This document shows, piece by piece, positions 41,951-52,402 of a stretch of DNA of 64,000 nucleotides (position 1 is its first letter; the number at the start of each line of letters is the position of its first letter). A program made the translations under genes and the position numbers. Source of the stretch: Nephrocerus scutellatus (taxonomy: Eukaryota > Arthropoda > Insecta > Diptera > Pipunculidae); the NCBI GenBank assembly GCA_947095585.1, contig OX352764.1, positions 72,621,536-72,685,535 of the forward strand, in the 5' to 3' direction. Below the pieces are notes generated by a model that saw only the letters and a list, made by a program, of their open reading frames with translations, was not told where the DNA came from and made no database searches.

Positions 41951-41952
41951 TA

Positions 41953-42432
41953 CTTCTTGGTGGCGAACTATTAATGAGTTGTTGTGCTTTGTCAATATGC
42001 TTAAACCAGCTTGCAAAATTGTTAAGCGACATCTTCGTAAGCAATGGAGTCAATATTCGATGGACTCTTTCGACGTGTCCATTTCCTCTTGGTACCCCAG
42101 TCGTTATTAAGTGATGAGTTATGTCTTCCTGTTCACAATATTGCTTAAAGGCAATTGAGTTAAAAGCAGTTCCACGATCTTATATTACTCTTCGCGGATT
42201 TCCAAATATTGCAGCTTGCTTTTTCAGACGATTTAGGACTTCTTCAGTTCCTCTACTCCGAGTAGGGTAGAGCCACACAAACTTCGAAAATCCATCGATC
42301 ACAACTAACACATGGTTATACTGTTTCTTTGTGTTTTCCATCGGTCCAACATGATCCAAATGATATGTCTGTAATGGGCAGTCTTCTTTGTCAATTGGAG
42401 TTAGCCATCCTTCAAGTTTACCTGTTTTTCGT
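41953..42432 (-). pseudogene. pol: Gypsy C integrase core
   Basis: Minus codons give CPLQTYHLDHVGPMENTKKQ (first D), VIDGFSKFVWLYPT, DRGTAFNS (second D) and GVPRGNGHVERVHRILTPLL (E). A TAA stands immediately before the second catalytic aspartate (RVI, stop, DRG), and the link to the zinc domain near 42432 is broken. The core ends at NSSPPRS against the mariner. Confidence 0.8.
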
Positions 42433-43983
42433 TCAAGCCATCAAGCATTCAATACATCCTTTTAAAAATTTAGGAACCTTTTTAGATAAATCGGGAATAT
42501 AATATGTTCTTTCTATCAAATCTTGAGTTTTACTGGCTGCGAAATGACCTTGTTGATGAGTTGTCTGAATAATTTCATTTTCCATAACAGTTGGTATAAC
42601 GGCCAACTCTTTGGTAAAATCTTTGTACAATACGTCATTTTTGAGAAAGAAATCTTCATATTCAGCTTGTTCTAAAATTTTCTGAATGGCTTTGATATAC
42701 CTACCCTGTAACTGAGCTTCTTTTATGCGAAAACTGAGAGTATCTACAATGGTCATCGCCAAACGACTAAACGCATCTACATGTCGCATCTGACTTCCGG
42801 AACGATGAACAATTTCGTAATCAAACTCTTGTAAAAGCATAGCCCATCTACCTATTCTTGATGGTACATCTTTCTTCCGCATTGTCATTGCGAAAGCATT
42901 GCAATCTGTGATAATTCTGAATCGTTTGCCTAAAATATAGACTCTCCATTTCTTTAATGCTTCGATGATTTCCAATACCTCTAGTTCATATGAATGATAG
43001 CGCTGTTCACAAGAACTAGTTTTTCTGCTCATAAACTGTACCGGATGAAGTTGCTGATCGTCACTATCTTTTTGAAGTAATATAGCTCCATACCCGTACA
43101 TACTTGCATCCACGTGAATTTCTGTTACTGCTAATGGGTCATAAAGCTTTAAAACTGGTGAGCTTGTCAATGCATCTTTTAATGATTGAATTGAAATCTC
43201 TTCTTCCGCCCCGATACGAAATTCTTCTCCTTTCTTTAACAAGTTAGTCAATGGTCGAGCAAGAATAGCATAGTTACGGATAAATCGTCGAAAGTATGAA
43301 GTGAGTCCTACAAATCTTTGAAGAGTTTTCTTATCACGAGGACTTGGAAAAGTTTTCACCACCTTTGTTTTTTGCTCCGATGGTCTGATGATTCCGTCTT
43401 CTATAATGTAACCGAGAAAATCTATTTTAGTTTGCATGAATTGGCACTTGGACCACTTTATTTTTAATCCATTGTTACTGGCTACTTTCAAAACTGTGCT
43501 TAAGCGGCTTAAGGCTTCATCATAATCAGCTGCCGGAATAACTAAATCATCCATATATAACTGGACAATTCCTTCATTAATCAGATGTTTAAAGAGATAA
43601 TTAACGAACCTTGCAAAAACAGCTGGAGAATTACATATTCCGAATGGCACTCTCAAAAATTCGTCTTGACCATTATGGACAATAAATGATGCATACTTCC
43701 TGGAATCTCTTTCTACTGGAACGTGGAAGAAACCGTTAACTAAATCCAAGGTCGTAAAAATTTTAGCCTTCTGAAGATTTTCAATGACGTCATCAATTAA
43801 AGGTAACGGAAAACGATCTTTGATTATTTTCGCGTTAATTCTGCGATATTCGCAACAAAGTCTTTTGGTACCATCCTTTTTACCAACTAAAACTATTGGT
43901 GCTGCAAATTCCGAATTGCTCGTTTGTATAATGCCATCTTGCAACCATTTATCAATTTGTTTTTCGATTTCTCTTTTATCCAC
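42433..43983 (-). pseudogene. pol: Gypsy C reverse transcriptase, RNase H and integrase zinc domain
   Basis: A 516-residue uninterrupted frame: RT with KKDGTKRLCCEYRRINAKII, FTTLDLVNGFFHVPVERDSR, FLRVPFGICNSPAVFARFV and the active site VQLYMDDLVI (YMDD intact). The tether has FLGYIIEDGIIRPSEQKTKV and RFVGLTSYFRRFIRNYAIL. RNase H has TEIHVDASMYGYGAILLQ, YHSYELEVLEIIEALKKW and RIITDCNAFAMTMRK. The frame ends with an integrase zinc domain (THQQGHFAASKTQDLIERTY, CIECLMA). A stop (42432) breaks it from the core. It starts just after a stop at 43984 that separates it from protease. Confidence 0.92.
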
Positions 43984-44682
43984 CTATGCCATTCGTCTTG
44001 GACGTTCATAGATAGGAATCTCATCTTGTAAAATAATTTTCATTTCAACGGGACAGTTTGTATTTGCTTCAGGCGTATATGATTGTATTAAAATCTTAAT
44101 ATCGTCTTGAAATTTACTTGGTACATGATTTATCTTTGCTTGCAAATCGTCATTATCATTTGAAAAATTCTGTGCTATACAACACAGCTGCTTAAATTCA
44201 GATGAAATTAGATCTTCTTGCTTTTCTTTCGTATCAGCGTTCGAATCATTCTTGATGGGATGATTCTTCAGCTTCAACTGATCGGCGTTATTTTTATTAT
44301 AAAAATGAATACCACTGTCATCGATGAGAACGGTGGCTTCTAACAATACATCATTACCAATAATAAAAGAAAACAACATATCTCGTTCATTCACAATATG
44401 AAACTTTATTTTAAACTGCAAGTTATCAATTACAACCGTCTCAATAAAATATCCTGAGGAGATGACTTCTTTGTTACCTAGCCCACTAAATACAGTTGAA
44501 TTTATAACTTCAATTTTAAGAAGAATAAATAACATATCTCTTCGACAAATACAGATATCACACCCTGTATCAACAAGCGCAGTTAGCTCTGTGCCTCTTA
44601 TATGAATTTTCTTCATCATACGCTTATCATTTTTCCAGTCATAATTCGCCAGTGCAACTGAGCTTGACTTTTCTGTTGCCAC
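43984..44682 (-). pseudogene. pol: Gypsy C protease and RT N-terminal linker
   Basis: The frame has IHIRGTELTALVDTGCDICI with the DTG active site of an aspartic protease (near residue 38), SGLGNKEVISSGYFIETVVI and a flap-like FIIGNDVLLEA. An acidic linker and TPEANTNCPVEMKIILQDEI, PIYERPRRMA follow, leading into RT. A stop at 43984 lies between RRMA and the RT frame (MDKREIEKQI); the two were clearly one polyprotein. The protease would mature gag and pol. Confidence 0.85.
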
Positions 44683-44714
44683 ATGTTGCGATCTGGGTTT
44701 TTGTTTACATTTCT

Positions 44715-45355
44715 ATCATGGTGTATAAGTACTCTCTTAAGGATTCATGAGCAAGTTTACGACGAGTTCTCAGCTTTCTGTGAACTTCTGCTGAATTTAT
44801 AACCTCAGAGAATTCTTTTTGCAGAGATTCTCTTAAAGTTTGTCAATCATAAATGCCAGACTCTCCGTTTACGAAGAGTTTCGCTGCTCCTCGTATCAGG
44901 CGTTTTGCGTAAATGTATTTTTGCAACTCACCCCAACCAGCCAAGCAACTAACATCATCAAATTTGACAACCCAACGCTGTATATTTTCTCCGCTTGCAC
45001 CGGTAAAAGCAGAAATACTCTCTTCTACATCTTTGAATGTAAAAATTGGTACGCTAGCATTACTATCGCGAATTTGAATTTGTTCGAAATTACGTGATCG
45101 TCCATTAGACTGTTGTGTTGATGCACCTCTGTCTCTGTTTACTACGCCTTCATGACCAACCACTGTATCGTCTTCTACGCTGCTGTCATTGTTGTCGTCC
45201 TCGTCACTGTCTATACCCGCTGATACCAATAGTCTCTTCGTTAAAGTCTCTTTATTTCCAGAAACCGGCTGTCCTAGTTCTCTAAGACTAGTTTTCATCT
45301 CGTCAACCGTTAGACGTTTAATGTCTTCAATATTTATTTTACCTATCTCTCTTTT
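44715..45355 (-). pseudogene. gag: Gypsy C gag, zinc knuckle deleted
   Basis: The frame (main part 45298-44843) begins about NIEDIKRLTVDEMKTSLREL, with a SAP-like GNKETLTKRLL, an acidic stretch, and the capsid block FTFKDVEESISAFTGASGEN, WVVKFDDVSCLAGWGELQKY and YAKRLIRGAAKLFV. After a stop at 44843 it continues LRESLQKEFSEVINSAEVHR and RRKLAHESLKEYLYTM to 44715. The nucleocapsid is missing: the next recognisable sequence is the protease lead-in about 30 bp on. No ATG was found at a convincing start. Confidence 0.75.
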
Positions 45356-45849
45356 TCTCTTAGAAATTAACTGTTTTTAAAAGGAAACTTTCAACTTTAA
45401 ATCAATTTTATAATATAATATTATATTAAAATGAAATACAATAACTTTATGTTTAAAGTGAAAACTGAGAAACGTTTTTGCAATACTTTGCAAACAAACT
45501 ATAATTTTTAAATGAAAACTCACAAATAAACATAAATGTTATTCTATATTCTTTTCGTCGTCTTCTTCGTAAATCTCCTTTTTCTTCTTTCGTCTTATTT
45601 CAAAAATCTTTTTTTATAATTCTTCTTTCGTAAATCCTCTTTCGTCTTCTTCTTTAGTCGTCTTCTTATTTTATAAATCTGCTTTCATCTTTTGCGTCGT
45701 CATAAACTTTCTAGAACTACGACGTTGTTGTTGCAATGCGTGTTCTTTTTATGTCGTTGTTGATTTTTATGCGTTATTTAAATCTTAAACGCCGTTACTA
45801 TTTACACTCTTTTACAAATATTTGTAAAACGAAACGTGTATTTTAGGTT
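45356..45849. other. Purine/pyrimidine-biased leader-like stretch
   Basis: On the minus strand the sequence is rich in AGAAGA/ACGAAAG motifs, as in many gypsy leaders between LTR and gag. No LTR ends or primer binding site could be fixed. Confidence 0.35.
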
Positions 45850-46508
45850 TTAACTAAATATTCAATTGACTCGAACCACACATAAAACATTAAACTTCTC
45901 TAGAGGCGATAATACATTGACGGAGTAGTTATCAGGACGAGAGGTAAGGAACCAGTCAAGGGTGTTTGCGGAATGATTTGCAATGCCAGGTATTCGTGTA
46001 GGCTCATTTACAAGCTGAGTAAGGTGATTTAAGTCAGCGAACAACTCAACATCCCTTCCTACGGGTGTTGTCTGGCCAGAATGGCGAAGCTACCCAGAAT
46101 TGTGTACCTTGAAATCGCCCGCAATAACGATTTCGGTGTTTTCATCATTTGTGACAATTCTTGCAATTGAGTCAGACAGTGCATCAAACTCGTGAAGAGT
46201 TGAAGCTCTGTCTAAGTTGGGGCTTCTATAAAGAAAGCAGTAGTGGATGTTGCGCCCCTGTACCATTACTCTCAGCCATATGGAATTAAATTCCACATTG
46301 GAACATTGGCTTAATTGAGGCAAAAGTTTGAACGCAACATCACTACGGACATAAATTGCGAGCCCGCGTCGTGGGAAAAAGAATGGCAATCCCCAGGCAG
46401 ATTTAAATTTGAAGTATCAGAATTCACAAATACTTGAGTTTCGCTTAGTGGCAGAATTGCTGGACTGGGGATACATAAATACAGCGAAAAAATTCGTTCT
46501 AAGCCCAC
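45850..46508 (-). pseudogene. Jockey-type endonuclease fragment
   Basis: Frames on the minus strand: LSETQVFVNSDTSNLNLPGD near 46450; after a shift FFPRRGLAIYVRSDVAFKLL, EFNSIWLRVMVQGRNIHYCF, LYRSPNL and EIVIAGDFKVHNSG (46389-46090); and LNHLTQLVNEPTRIPGIANH, NTLDWFLTSRPDNYSVNVLS (46044-45862). This is the APE-like endonuclease of a Jockey-clade ORF2. The usual SDH box near its end is lost (PLEKFNVLCV). The RT is absent. It is distinct from the LOA-like element above it. Confidence 0.8.
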
Positions 46509-46832
46509 GTATGTTGCTGAGATCCACTTTGAAACTACACATAACTACACAAAACAAACACAAAACACAACTTATCGCTTCTTTTAACCGAATTGAGAAG
46601 AGTATGTCTCCAATTGGATTATTAACACAAATTTTCGCCAGTGTTATGCCTTCATGACAAAATGAGTTAAATCACCAAAAGAAACAAACACTCACAATCC
46701 ATTATTCTTAAAGATAAAGAACTAGATCATAAACAAACTGACGCATTAAAAACATACGACAGTTACGTTTCACTAAATTCTTCAACTGCGCTGTTGATGG
46801 TGGAGCACACACTGCACTTTGCACTTGTTGAC
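46509..46832. other. Junction stretch without motif
   Basis: Unassigned sequence between two non-LTR fragments; it may include the truncated start of the Jockey endonuclease. Confidence 0.3.
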
Positions 46833-47975
46833 CTAACGTGCCGTTATATAAAACACAACAACGAATTTATTAGCTTCGATTAGCAACAACGCGCGTGCTG
46901 GAATGCAGCACGTCCGTGCATAGCGGCGTTTGGGAGACAACTGGCTTGCCTTGGCTACTCTGATGGCCTTCTTGTACCTTCTTGGGCAGTCTTTATAAGG
47001 CTGCCAGTATTTGTTGGTATAGCAAATATTGAAGATCGACCTAGTCATACTCCTAAGTTTACTAAGGTCTTGGCTCCACCAGGGAGGGTGAACTTTCTTA
47101 CTCTGACTGATTGGGCAAGAGGCTTTTAGAGCCACGTTCATTGATTTCTCGAACGTATCAATTTCGTTGTCCAATTCATCGGCCGAAGTTACTTCAATAT
47201 TGGGTAGTTTGCCTAATTTTGACTGGATAATATTGCCGAATTTCACCCAGTCAGTTCTTTTTATGTTTTGATAAGTTTTAATCGACTCCGTACGGAGGTT
47301 CAGATCAAACCTTATATACTTAAGGTCAGAGTAGGAGTTGACATCGGACACTGTCCAGTTATCAACCCTAAATACCTTATTATTAGAAATCAAGGTAATA
47401 TCGAGTACCTTTACCTCTTCCCAACCATTGAACCTCTCCGAACTGGGGAAGGTAAAGGTTGGAGTATTACCAGAGTTACAAATGCTGAGATTACTGCTAA
47501 TAATAAAATCGAAAAGAGACTCACCCCGTTCATTATCCTCCGAGCTGCCCCAGATGGAATTTCAGACATTGGAGTCGCATCCCAAGAGGATGCATTCATC
47601 GTTTAACTTTATTAGCTTTACGATTTCTTCTGGTGGGGTTGGGCGGTCATGCGGAAAATACACCGAGGACACAAAAAGGTGTCCCCCTCCCGCTTCCTCT
47701 ACCCTGACAAGAGTTAGGTCAGCAGAGATGAAATTTGGACAAAGGAAAGCGTTAATGTTTTTTTTCACTAAAATACAAGATCGTGGCTTACCCTTATCTT
47801 TTTTATAAAAGAGATTGTAATCCCTCGTATTTAGACCCTTGACGTCAGTACCTCTGACCCAAGGTTCTTGTACAAGGGCGATGTCTAAGGTCTCCTTGCA
47901 CAGGAAGATCTGCAGATTATCAGAGGCACATTTCGAGTGCTTTAGATTAATCTGCAGTAACCTAGACATCGTCAC
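46833..47975 (-). pseudogene. LOA-like ORF2 endonuclease and linker
   Basis: The first frame (47975-47562) reads MSRLLQINLKHSKCASDNLQ, IALVQEPWVRG, GKPRSCILVKKNINAF and ECILLGCDSNV, the front of an APE endonuclease. A TGA follows where the catalytic NAHH box should be (DSNV, stop, N). The frame resumes WGSSEDNERGESLFDFIISS and NTPTFTFPSSERFNGWEEV, then shifts into the 186-residue frame at 47393-46833 with DITLISNNKVFRVDNWTVSD, a DLNLRTE strand and linker sequence PPWWSQDLSKLRSMTRSIFN. Similarity ends at about 46940 (VAKASQ), so the RT is lost. Confidence 0.82.
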
Positions 47976-48027
47976 TATTGGGTTGATGTAGAGCGACCTG
48001 CCACCAAAGGATCTATACTTAGATCCT

Positions 48028-49377
48028 CTAGTAGTCTGGAGGCCGTATCTTCTTCCGGGTCATCTTCCTCAGGGGACAGCCGGAAGACCTTAAGTTTGGC
48101 CTGCCTGACCTAAGCTTAAAGCCAGCTTTCTCAATAGGTCCCAGACACTCCTCATTGATCAGGAGTACCAGTGACATATTGTTGAGCTGGGGTTCTTCTG
48201 CTCGAATAATGCTCCAATTGTCCATCGGTATTTCAGGGTTCTGGAGCCGTAGACATTGGAGGACCTTAGCTTTGTCCACTTTCATCATTGGCAGCCAAAT
48301 GCGTGCCCTGGGTCTCCTAGGGACTTCCTAGGCCGGGATAAGCTTAATTTTCAAGCCCTCCCATTAGTCGCTTATCTTAGCGGTGCACTTGCCAAGAAAG
48401 TCCAAAGACGGCTGGTCCTCGCATTTTAAAATCCTGAAACCCCTAAAGACAACGGAGCAGTCAAAAGAGACTGGTGGACCCTTTGCAGCGGTGATAAGGT
48501 GATCCATCACCAATTCAGACAGTCTCAATGTCGCCCCATTTGTCCAAGATTGGTGTGCCACTATTTGACAGCTCGTCGATGAGCGCCACATTCAAGTGAC
48601 TGATGGCCACCTCTTTGTAGGAAGGTCTGACCTTAGCCTTCTCAACGGAGGAAGCCGCGGTCTCCTTGACCTACTTTATTGCTGCCACCTTGGAACCACC
48701 ACTGGTAATTGCCTCGGTGAGTCCACCCTTTCTGGGTAGTTTAGCCTTCTTCGCAACATTGGTGGTCTCATCCTGAGACCTGTTGCGTTTCTGACTGGAA
48801 GAAGAAGCAGTATCAGTAGCCACCTTGCTAATGATTTGCCTCTTGCTAAACTCCTCTATCACTTTGCGATATCTGAGTTCATCCGCTGCGTCTCTTTCAT
48901 CGACAGTACCAGCAGCCTTATTCTTAGCCATCTTGTTTAGAATGAATACAGCCCTCTGGTACTGCTGCTTCCATAGAACACCAGCGGTTTTCTTCCGTTT
49001 GCTCTTGAGGCCGACACCGGCGACCTTTGTTCATCCGCTACGTCTCTTTCATCTTTCATCGACAGTACCAGCAGCCTTATTCTTAGCAATCTTGTTTAGC
49101 ATGAATACAGCCCTCTGGTACTGCTGCTTTCATAGAACACCAGCGGTTTCCTTCCGTTTGCTCTTGAGGCCGACAGCGGCGACCTTAGTTCATCCGCTGC
49201 GTCTCTTTCATCTTTCTCCGACAGTACCAGCAGCCTTATTCTTAGCAATCTTGCTTAGAATGAATACAGCCCTCTGGTACTGCTGCTTCCAGAGAACACC
49301 AGCGGTTTTCTTCCGTTTGCTCTTGAGGCCGACGCCGGTGACCTTAGCCCGAATTCGGCCAGAAACATTTTTTTTTC
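48028..49377 (-). pseudogene. LOA-like ORF1 with DUF4780-type domain
   Basis: Upstream, three copies of a 53-residue segment (KSKRKKTAGVLWKQQYQRAV, FILNKIAKNKAAGTV) lead into the frame at 48931-48671: MAKNKAAGTVDERDAADELR, then a lysine-rich stretch. Frames at 48591-48364 and 48288-48028 carry LSELVMDHLITAAKGPPVSF, DCSVVFRGFRILKCEDQPSL and KVLQCLRLQNPEIPMDNWSI, matching the DUF4780 domain found in ORF1 of LOA-type elements. Stops at 48671 and 48364 interrupt. ORF1 would bind element RNA. It lies 53 bp ahead of ORF2. Confidence 0.75.
48901..49377. repeat. Three tandem 159-bp units within ORF1
   Basis: CGACAGTACCAGCAGCCTTA (GG in places) starts at 48901, 49060 and 49219. The unit is 159 bp, 53 codons, so frame is preserved. 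Units differ by a few substitutions. Confidence 0.92.
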
Positions 49378-49490
49378 ATTTTTTTTTTTTTTTGCACCGA
49401 ATTCTATTTATTGATGGCATTAGGGCCCTTCTACATTAACGATTTTTTTTTAAAATAATACACTTTTCTAGAAAAGGGTGTTTTAGGGAC

Positions 49491-49506
49491 GATACCATAT
49501 GGTATC
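49491..49506. promoter_or_regulatory. Subterminal palindrome, left
   Basis: GATACCATATGGTATC is a perfect 16-bp palindrome followed by ACTGGCC. It recurs beyond the other end of the transposase gene and may be a transposase-binding site; this role is inferred. Confidence 0.55.
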
Positions 49507-49671
49507 ACTGGCCGATCAGCGATGATTAAATTTCATCGAAAAATTTTAATACTGAATGAAAATACGTTTTATATTATGATAAACTTGTAAACTATATTTT
49601 GTATTTCAAATTTTTGAAGCTGAATTTTTATTGTATACATGTTTTGTTTACCTATATTATTTTAGTTATTG

Positions 49672-51537
49672 TTAATTAGTAGTATGATACCCCTCAAAAC
49701 ACTTAACACAGAGGCCTTTGTCGCATTTGCCGCAAATTGTTCGACCAAACGATGAACAGTTTATGCCAGCGCATCTACGTCTATTGTTTATAGGTCGCAC
49801 ATAATGACCAACGTTATCAAAACGTAATGCATCCGACGAGGTTTGATTACGCTTTATATTCCCAGTGGACTTAGGAGCTGAACCATAGTGTACACAGTAG
49901 TAGGTAGCCAATTCTCGTCTGAACTGTTTATGGCTGATAGCCTGTTGTGTTCTGTGTAATTGCCATGCGTTGTGAATGGATGCGTCGATCAACCAAGTAA
50001 AAATGCAGCTCCACCACTTTTTCCCTTTTATACCAATACGGTACAAGCTAATGTTTTGGTCCATTTTATCTACTCCACACATATTTTTGTTATAAAAATC
50101 AACAACGCATGGTCGAGGTACTAATATTTTTTTTTTTGCAGCTGCAGAGTATCTTTGCACTTGCGACACTGGATTTATTCCAAAAGAAGTTGATGCTAAA
50201 CAAACCACTGCATTATCAACCCATTTCGTCAAATGAATATCGGAACCTTTAATCGATTTGCTGGTCATGAACCCCCGATCTTTTGATTTGAGATCAGCTT
50301 TTTTCAACAGTGGGCAATTTTTTGGAATTCGATTTTCACGAATCGTTCCTGTTGCATCGTACCCACGAGATTTTAAATATGCTAATGCTGGAATCCCAGT
50401 AAATAGGTTGTCGAAGTAGAAAGAAAATGGGAGCAGTCTTACATCGGAATCAAAATCATCTATCATATTGAACAATGGTGCAATACATTTACCAAAGCTT
50501 TCCTCATATGCCGTATTAGCTCTAGGGTTTTTCCCTTGGTATATTTCAAAATTTACTAAGTAACCGGATGGAGTGCAAAGAGACCATACCTTGTAACCGA
50601 AACGTAGTGGTTTGCCTTTTATAAATTGTTTGCATCCGTGACGACCGAAATAAGCGATCATGCTTTCATCGAACGATAGGTTTCGTTCAGAATGAAAATG
50701 CTTGATCATATTAGATTTCAAATGATCCGTAATTGAACGAAGCTTCCACATTTTATCACTACCGCCATTCTTGTTACTATCTTCAAAATGAAGAAACCGT
50801 GATATTTCTTTGAATCGATTTTTTCTCATGGAATTATATATCATTTCATTGCGTAAATCTGATTCACTTGACCAATAGGATTCGGAATTTGATTGAAGAG
50901 AATATCCACTTATTATTAGTATCCCGATAAACACTTTTATTTCAGCTAAAGTTATATTTGGATTTGGTTTGCCAAGAAAAATTGCATATTTAGTAGACTC
51001 GCGAATAATAAGTTCTAACAAATCATTATCGCAAAACTTTTCAAATTGTTCATGCGGATTAATATTAGCACAGTCTCTATAATTCGTTTGAGGAAATATT
51101 GGCTGAGCAGCGTTTGATGTTGCGTTTATCCAAACAACGTCATTGGCATTCTTAGAACGTTTTGGTGGTGGTAAACCTGAAGCTATGAACCGTTTTTTGC
51201 TAGTTGATGTTGAGGGCAGATCTTTTTCGGTTAAACTATCTGTGCCGGAAAATACCGCGTCGTTCGGGCCTGACAAATTTGGAATTCCTTCGAATATTTC
51301 AATATCTTCACAATGAGTATTGTCATCGGCAAAATCGGATGATATTCGTTCTCCACTATTAAAAACAATTTCACAATTTGATTTCAATTGAGCTGCACAC
51401 ACATTATCAGGAGTACCTTCTCCGTCTTCCACATCGTCATCTTCTCCACTGATAAATCCATTTTCGTTTGCGGGAGGTTCAATATATAAAGCCTGTGGTA
51501 CTGTATTAGATTCATCATCGGAAGCAATTTCCTCCAA
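49672..51537 (-). CDS. piggyBac transposase, full-length open frame
   Basis: A 621-residue frame without stop or shift. Residues 1-130 are acidic and low in complexity, as usual, and contain a basic PPPKRSKN. The DDE_Tnp_1_7 domain begins at about 160 (NPHEQFEKFCDNDLLELIIR). Candidate catalytic residues stand at NLSFDESMIAYFGRH, PFSFYFDNLFTGI and LTKWVDNAVVCLAS, in the expected order and spacing, with CGVDKMDQNISLYRIG after them. The C-terminus (CAGINCSSFGRTICGKCDKG, LCVKCFEGYH) is the cysteine-rich domain that binds the ends. The start MEEIASDDES follows an in-frame stop just upstream. piggyBac cuts and pastes at TTAA. The gene could be active or recently so; a domesticated role cannot be excluded. 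Confidence 0.93.
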   Translation of the reverse strand: MEEIASDDESNTVPQALYIEPPANENGFISGEDDDVEDGEGTPDNVCAAQLKSNCEIVFNSGERISSDFADDNTHCEDIEIFEGIPNLSGPNDAVFSGTDSLTEKDLPSTSTSKKRFIASGLPPPKRSKNANDVVWINATSNAAQPIFPQTNYRDCANINPHEQFEKFCDNDLLELIIRESTKYAIFLGKPNPNITLAEIKVFIGILIISGYSLQSNSESYWSSESDLRNEMIYNSMRKNRFKEISRFLHFEDSNKNGGSDKMWKLRSITDHLKSNMIKHFHSERNLSFDESMIAYFGRHGCKQFIKGKPLRFGYKVWSLCTPSGYLVNFEIYQGKNPRANTAYEESFGKCIAPLFNMIDDFDSDVRLLPFSFYFDNLFTGIPALAYLKSRGYDATGTIRENRIPKNCPLLKKADLKSKDRGFMTSKSIKGSDIHLTKWVDNAVVCLASTSFGINPVSQVQRYSAAAKKKILVPRPCVVDFYNKNMCGVDKMDQNISLYRIGIKGKKWWSCIFTWLIDASIHNAWQLHRTQQAISHKQFRRELATYYCVHYGSAPKSTGNIKRNQTSSDALRFDNVGHYVRPINNRRRCAGINCSSFGRTICGKCDKGLCVKCFEGYHTTN

Positions 51538-51723
51538 ATAGTCCAGTGCTTCTTTGAGTGTTAATTTTCTATAAAAATCGTGTAATTACATTTTAATTTT
51601 GACATCTATAATATATATTTATAATATACATACAGCAACCCACATATATATACAACAACACAGCTTTATAACGGCGTCAATGTATTCAATATACAACACT
51701 TCGCACAAAACACATAGTAAATA

Positions 51724-51831
51724 AAAATATCAAGGAAATGGCCAGTGCTACCATATGGTATCACGGCTAAAAAACGTAAAATATCAAGGAAATGGCCAGT
51801 GCTACCATATGGTATCACGGCTAAAAAACGT
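51724..51831. repeat. Two direct 54-bp copies carrying the palindrome
   Basis: AAATGGCCAGTGCTACCATA and GGTATCACGGCTAAAAAACG occur twice with 54-bp spacing and no visible mismatch. Each contains TACCATATGGTA. Confidence 0.9.
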
Positions 51832-52123
51832 AAAATAATTAGGTCAAAATAATTTTTTTTTTTTTAAATAACTATCCCACAACCAGCTAATATATTTAGA
51901 AGTAAAATAATTTATTATTACAAAACAAAATAACAATATTTAAATAAAAATACAATATTTTACCGTTTCATGTAATCCATTTTGTCTATTTTGACCAAAA
52001 ATAAAATATCACCAATTTTAAACACTTGTCACCTTGAAATGCAACACCGAACTGACGAAAAAACAACGCAGGTGTTCGATGCCATTTGTAATAAAAAATT
52101 ATTCATACTCACACATTCAAAAA

Positions 52124-52402
52124 TTATTTTCGTTGTGTCAAAATTCTTCCGTTTATTGCAGTATTGCAATGATACCATATGGTATCTCTGGCCAAATTCG
52201 GGTTAGGCAAAATAGAGCCGAGCATTGGTGTACTATGGCTAGTACTCGAAATACTCGGCTGTTGAGCACTATGGCTGGCGTTCACGTTGTGATCTGCTGA
52301 CAACACCATCTCTTGACTAGACGCCAACAGATAATTTTCGGACGAGCTTCCTAGCGGTCGCTCCGTCCTCTCCTCCTCCTTTTGTAGCCGGTAAAAGCTC
52401 AT
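52124..52402 (-). CDS. Unrecognised 92-residue frame, serine-rich
   Basis: The frame starts MSFYRLQKEEERTERPLGSS and continues NYLLASSQEMVLSADHNVN with a serine/histidine-rich stretch. From ARDTIWYH on it is read through a GATACCATATGGTATC palindrome (52171-52186), so the last part is probably not native. It could be a first exon of a host gene or a transposon relic. No family recognised. Confidence 0.25.
   Translation of the reverse strand: MSFYRLQKEEERTERPLGSSSENYLLASSQEMVLSADHNVNASHSAQQPSISSTSHSTPMLGSILPNPNLARDTIWYHCNTAINGRILTQRK
52171..52186. promoter_or_regulatory. Fourth copy of the piggyBac-associated palindrome
   Basis: GATACCATATGGTATC followed by TCTGGCC, in the same orientation as the left copy at 49491, about 300 bp beyond the right candidate end. 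It may mark a second, non-autonomous relative or show that the element extends further. Confidence 0.5.

Larger units (their letters stand above)
41022..45355 (-). mobile_element. Gypsy element C, gag-pol with mariner inside integrase
   Basis: Minus-strand order: gag (45355-44715), protease (44682-), RT and RNase H (43983-), integrase zinc domain, core and C-terminus (to about 41125), with a mariner-like element at 41369-41950. No LTRs were identified; upstream 45400-45860 is purine-rich leader-like sequence. The gag zinc knuckle is deleted. Confidence 0.8.
49436..51867 (-). mobile_element. piggyBac element (approximate limits)
   Basis: TTAA occurs at 49436-49439 and 51864-51867, outside the transposase on each side, and both flanks carry palindromic GATACCATATGGTATC-type sites 50-60 bp from these positions (49491-49506; 51749-51760 and 51803-51814). 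GGCCAGTG next to the palindrome is inverted between sides. The extreme ends do not match each other well, so exact termini are uncertain. Confidence 0.5.

Noticed and set aside
49340..52210. Inverted similarity between CCCGAATTCGGCCAGA (about 49350) and AACCCGAATTTGGCCAGA (about 52200, minus) as long terminal repeats of piggyBac
   Set aside because: The match is about 16 bases and does not extend, and the left copy lies within LOA-like ORF1 sequence; not enough to set element ends.
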